A stretch of 36,196 bases of DNA from Enterobacterales bacterium (GTDB lineage Bacteria > Pseudomonadota > Gammaproteobacteria > Enterobacterales > Kangiellaceae), in contig JAUZSK010000050.1 in NCBI GenBank assembly GCA_030949565.1, forward strand, positions 1-36,196, read 5' to 3'. The notes under the pieces were generated by a model, which saw only the letters and a list, made by a program, of their open reading frames with translations, ran no database searches and was not told the origin of the DNA. Below, piece by piece: positions 34,781-36,196 of the stretch; within the stretch, counting starts at the first letter, position 1, and each line of letters begins with the position of its first letter. Made by a program: the position numbers and the translations under genes.

Positions 34781-35407
34781 AGACTCTATATTAGCACAAT
34801 GTGTGCCTTTTGCAATCACAACGTGTTGTTATGCTATTCCAACGCCTCCAAGTGAAAGTTGATTGAGAAACTGTTCTGGTTTATCCAGTGAAATTGCAGG
34901 TTATTATTACCTGATGAGCCGCTGTGTTCGGCGGACTTTTGTGTGTAGTGTAGATATAGAGTCTGGGCATTCTTATGCCAGCCCATATTGAATCCGCTCT
35001 TGCTCATCTCAACCTACAACCCAATCAATGGCTCGGACAAGTTCAATACTTTGGTACGTATCAAGGTTATTTCGTAGGTAAACTGATTTTATTGCAACAA
35101 AAAGCCGAAGCGTTAAGGAAAATGGTTGAAAGGGTTTACCAGTTGTAAAAAACTAACCATTTAAAACCCATTCCAAAGATAATAAATTTCCGCTACCTAT
35201 CTTAGCTCTTAAGAGATAGAACCTCGCTTGAAATTCGGATAATTAAGCGATATTCAAACAAATTGCCTTCCGTCCTGAAAAAATAATTAATTTCATCATC
35301 AAACCTCAAAAAAAGTGCTATTCAAGGAAGATACCTTCTGATCACTGCCTGTCTACTATTTTTTATAACACCAAAAGCAGGCGTGCGCTGTTCAGCATCG
35401 CTTGCCT
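34781..35407. other. Gap between two toxin-antitoxin operons
   Basis: About 600 bases, holding a 57-codon remnant on the plus strand (34975-35148) and an attC-like palindrome at its right end (35367-35418). Nothing else coding was seen. Confidence 0.5.
34975..35148 (+). pseudogene. Short ORF, possible transposase C-terminal remnant
   Basis: 57 codons: MPAHIESALAHLNLQPNQWL then GQVQYFGTYQGYFVGKLIL, closed upstream by a TAG at 34957. The pattern H-I-x-x-A-L-x-x-L-x-L...W-L...F...V-G resembles the C-terminal end of a family of Y1-type (RAYT-like) transposases, and a gene that could be the 5' end of one starts at 36151. That similarity is from memory of the pattern. It is the only plus-strand coding stretch in this region. 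Otherwise unknown. Confidence 0.35.
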
Positions 35408-35418
35408 TTATTGGTTAA
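35367..35418 (-). repeat. attC-like palindrome with 26-base repeat
   Basis: TAACACCAAAAGCAGGCG at the left pairs imperfectly with CGCTTGCC...GGTTAACA at the right. It contains the same 26 bases (35387-35412) as the site at 34204-34229, again overlapping the stop codon of an antitoxin gene. Core sites are poor matches to GTTRRRY. Confidence 0.4.
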
Positions 35419-35650
35419 CACCTTGTTGATGTGATACGTATTCATCAAGTAATTGGCGAATCATTTTTTGATATTGCATATGATTTTTCTTCGCCTCATC
35501 TTTAAAATATGCCACACTATCACTACTTAATGAGATGGTAACCTTTGTACTCTCATTTTTACGCTTGAGAGCTTTTGGAGATGGTAAAAAGTCAGCGACA
35601 ACTTTAAAATCTCCGATTGAAGTATCAGTGTACTGAATTTGTTTGCTCAT
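35408..35650 (-). CDS. brnA: BrnA-like antitoxin
   Basis: 80 residues from ATG 35650, which has a GGGAGG ribosome site; a longer frame from 35686 lies within the toxin gene and is unlikely. DFLPSPKALKRKNESTKVTI leads into a ribbon-helix-helix-like SLSSDSVAYFKDEAKKNHMQ and YQKMIRQLLDEYV. It overlaps the toxin gene by 26 bases, giving the brnTA order. Confidence 0.85.
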   Translation of the reverse strand: MSKQIQYTDTSIGDFKVVADFLPSPKALKRKNESTKVTISLSSDSVAYFKDEAKKNHMQYQKMIRQLLDEYVSHQQGVNQ

Positions 35651-35918
35651 AAGTTTTCCTCCCTTTTCGCCAATAACCAGCACCAAAAATTCTGATTTGA
35701 TTATTTCGATAGGTAAATCGAACAGTCAATATGCCTGTTTTGTCTTGGTTGAGTCCAAAGCAAAAATATCGAGTTTCTTCCTGACTATGGGATAGATCTT
35801 CTGCAATAACACGAGAGCTATCCAAAAACGCGTATTGCGCCTCTTTAAAGGAAACGCCATGTTTTGACTGATTTTCGAGGTTTTTAGCCTCATCCCACTC
35901 GAAATTACTATTGCTCAT
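35625..35918 (-). CDS. brnT: BrnT family toxin (DUF497)
   Basis: 97 residues. FEWDEAKNLENQSKHGVSF is the DUF497/BrnT signature (F-W-D-x-x-K-x-x-x-N-x-x-K-H-G-V-x-F), followed by AFLDSS, the HSQEETRYFCFG strand and VRFTYRNNQIRIFGAGYWRK. BrnT is a RelE-fold ribonuclease. All segments of a full-length toxin are present, so this module may be active. Confidence 0.9.
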   Translation of the reverse strand: MSNSNFEWDEAKNLENQSKHGVSFKEAQYAFLDSSRVIAEDLSHSQEETRYFCFGLNQDKTGILTVRFTYRNNQIRIFGAGYWRKGRKTYEQTNSVH

Positions 35919-36150
35919 AACTCAATTATAGCATTGGTATGGCTAAATAGCCATACATCTTCAAAGCAGCATATTTGTTGTGTTAACGGCTGCATAACTT
36001 GCCGTACAAAGATACCAGACACTCAAACTATGGCTAATATCCTACAACAATCCGGGTCGATTTCCTACAAGCATTGCAGAAATGGCTTACAAAGTGAGTG
36101 GCTGATTGCTGTTATTATTGCCTTTATGGAATTTTCTTCAAGGATGAAAC

Positions 36151-36196
36151 ATGGCAATCAAACGCAGTGAATTAATTGATGATGAGAATGCAGGTT
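36151..36196 (+). CDS. 5' end of a possible Y1/RAYT-like transposase (truncated by window end)
   Basis: Fifteen codons, MAIKRSELIDDENAG, after AAGGATGA. Transposases of the IS200-like Y1 family found with REP palindromes often begin with a short basic stretch and ELI-D, then Y-Y-H-C-V-S-R. The diagnostic residues lie beyond the window, so this is a suggestion. The 200 bases before it show nothing I recognise. Confidence 0.35.
   Translation, partial: MAIKRSELIDDENAG

Noticed and set aside
35934..36170. 78-codon plus-strand ORF near the window end
   Set aside because: No recognisable motifs; it overlaps the better-supported start at 36151 in another frame.

Overview
This window looks like part of the chromosome of an AT-leaning gammaproteobacterium. 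The evidence is the synteny and best-resembling homologues: radC-rpmB-rpmG-mutM and coaBC-algC-slmA-pyrE neighbourhoods, an enteric-like class II ilvC with a divergent ilvY, and an ilvGMEDA operon with a leader peptide. A marine or environmental lineage fits, but I cannot name the genus. No rRNA, tRNA or CRISPR array was seen.

Layout. 1-2.6 kb: the C-terminal CZB domain of a truncated gene, a DUF218/ElyC-like membrane protein, then a strict 129-bp tandem repeat array grown from a 121-bp inverted-repeat element. 2.6-5 kb: an unusually long PLP enzyme of the Cys/Met family and an Lrp/AsnC regulator. 5-12.4 kb: pyrE, a secreted DUF4124-like protein, then slmA, membrane-anchored algC and coaBC on the minus strand, and radC divergent. 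12.4-20 kb: rpmBG with a single inverted copy of the 121-bp element in its leader, then a minus-strand run of a YeeZ-like protein, mutM, a gld-type ABC transporter, DUF3301, exbD and a YfhL-type ferredoxin. 20-31.4 kb: branched-chain amino acid block (ilvC, ilvY, ilvL attenuator, ilvG, ilvM, ilvE, ilvD, ilvA) followed by metY. 31.5-32.7 kb: a secreted P1/DmpA-type peptidase. 32.8-36.2 kb: an accessory region with four toxin-antitoxin modules or remnants, all on the minus strand, separated by palindromic attC-like spacers, plus traces of a Y1-type transposase.

How it works together. The ilv block makes Ile, Val and Leu precursors. IlvY should activate ilvC from GTTGC/GCAAC operators. A 25-residue leader peptide rich in Ile, Val and Leu codons, followed by overlapping antiterminator and terminator pairings, should attenuate ilvGMEDA. 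metY and the 597-residue PLP enzyme add sulfur amino acid chemistry.

A window-wide oddity is a set of single-base frameshifts in genes normally intact (mutM, gld-type permease, a DUF4340-like gene, ilvE) and in toxin genes (parE, yefM). Several lie in short homopolymers. Uncorrected indel errors in the assembly are the simplest explanation, and the T8 run in the permease is the best candidate for a real slippage site.
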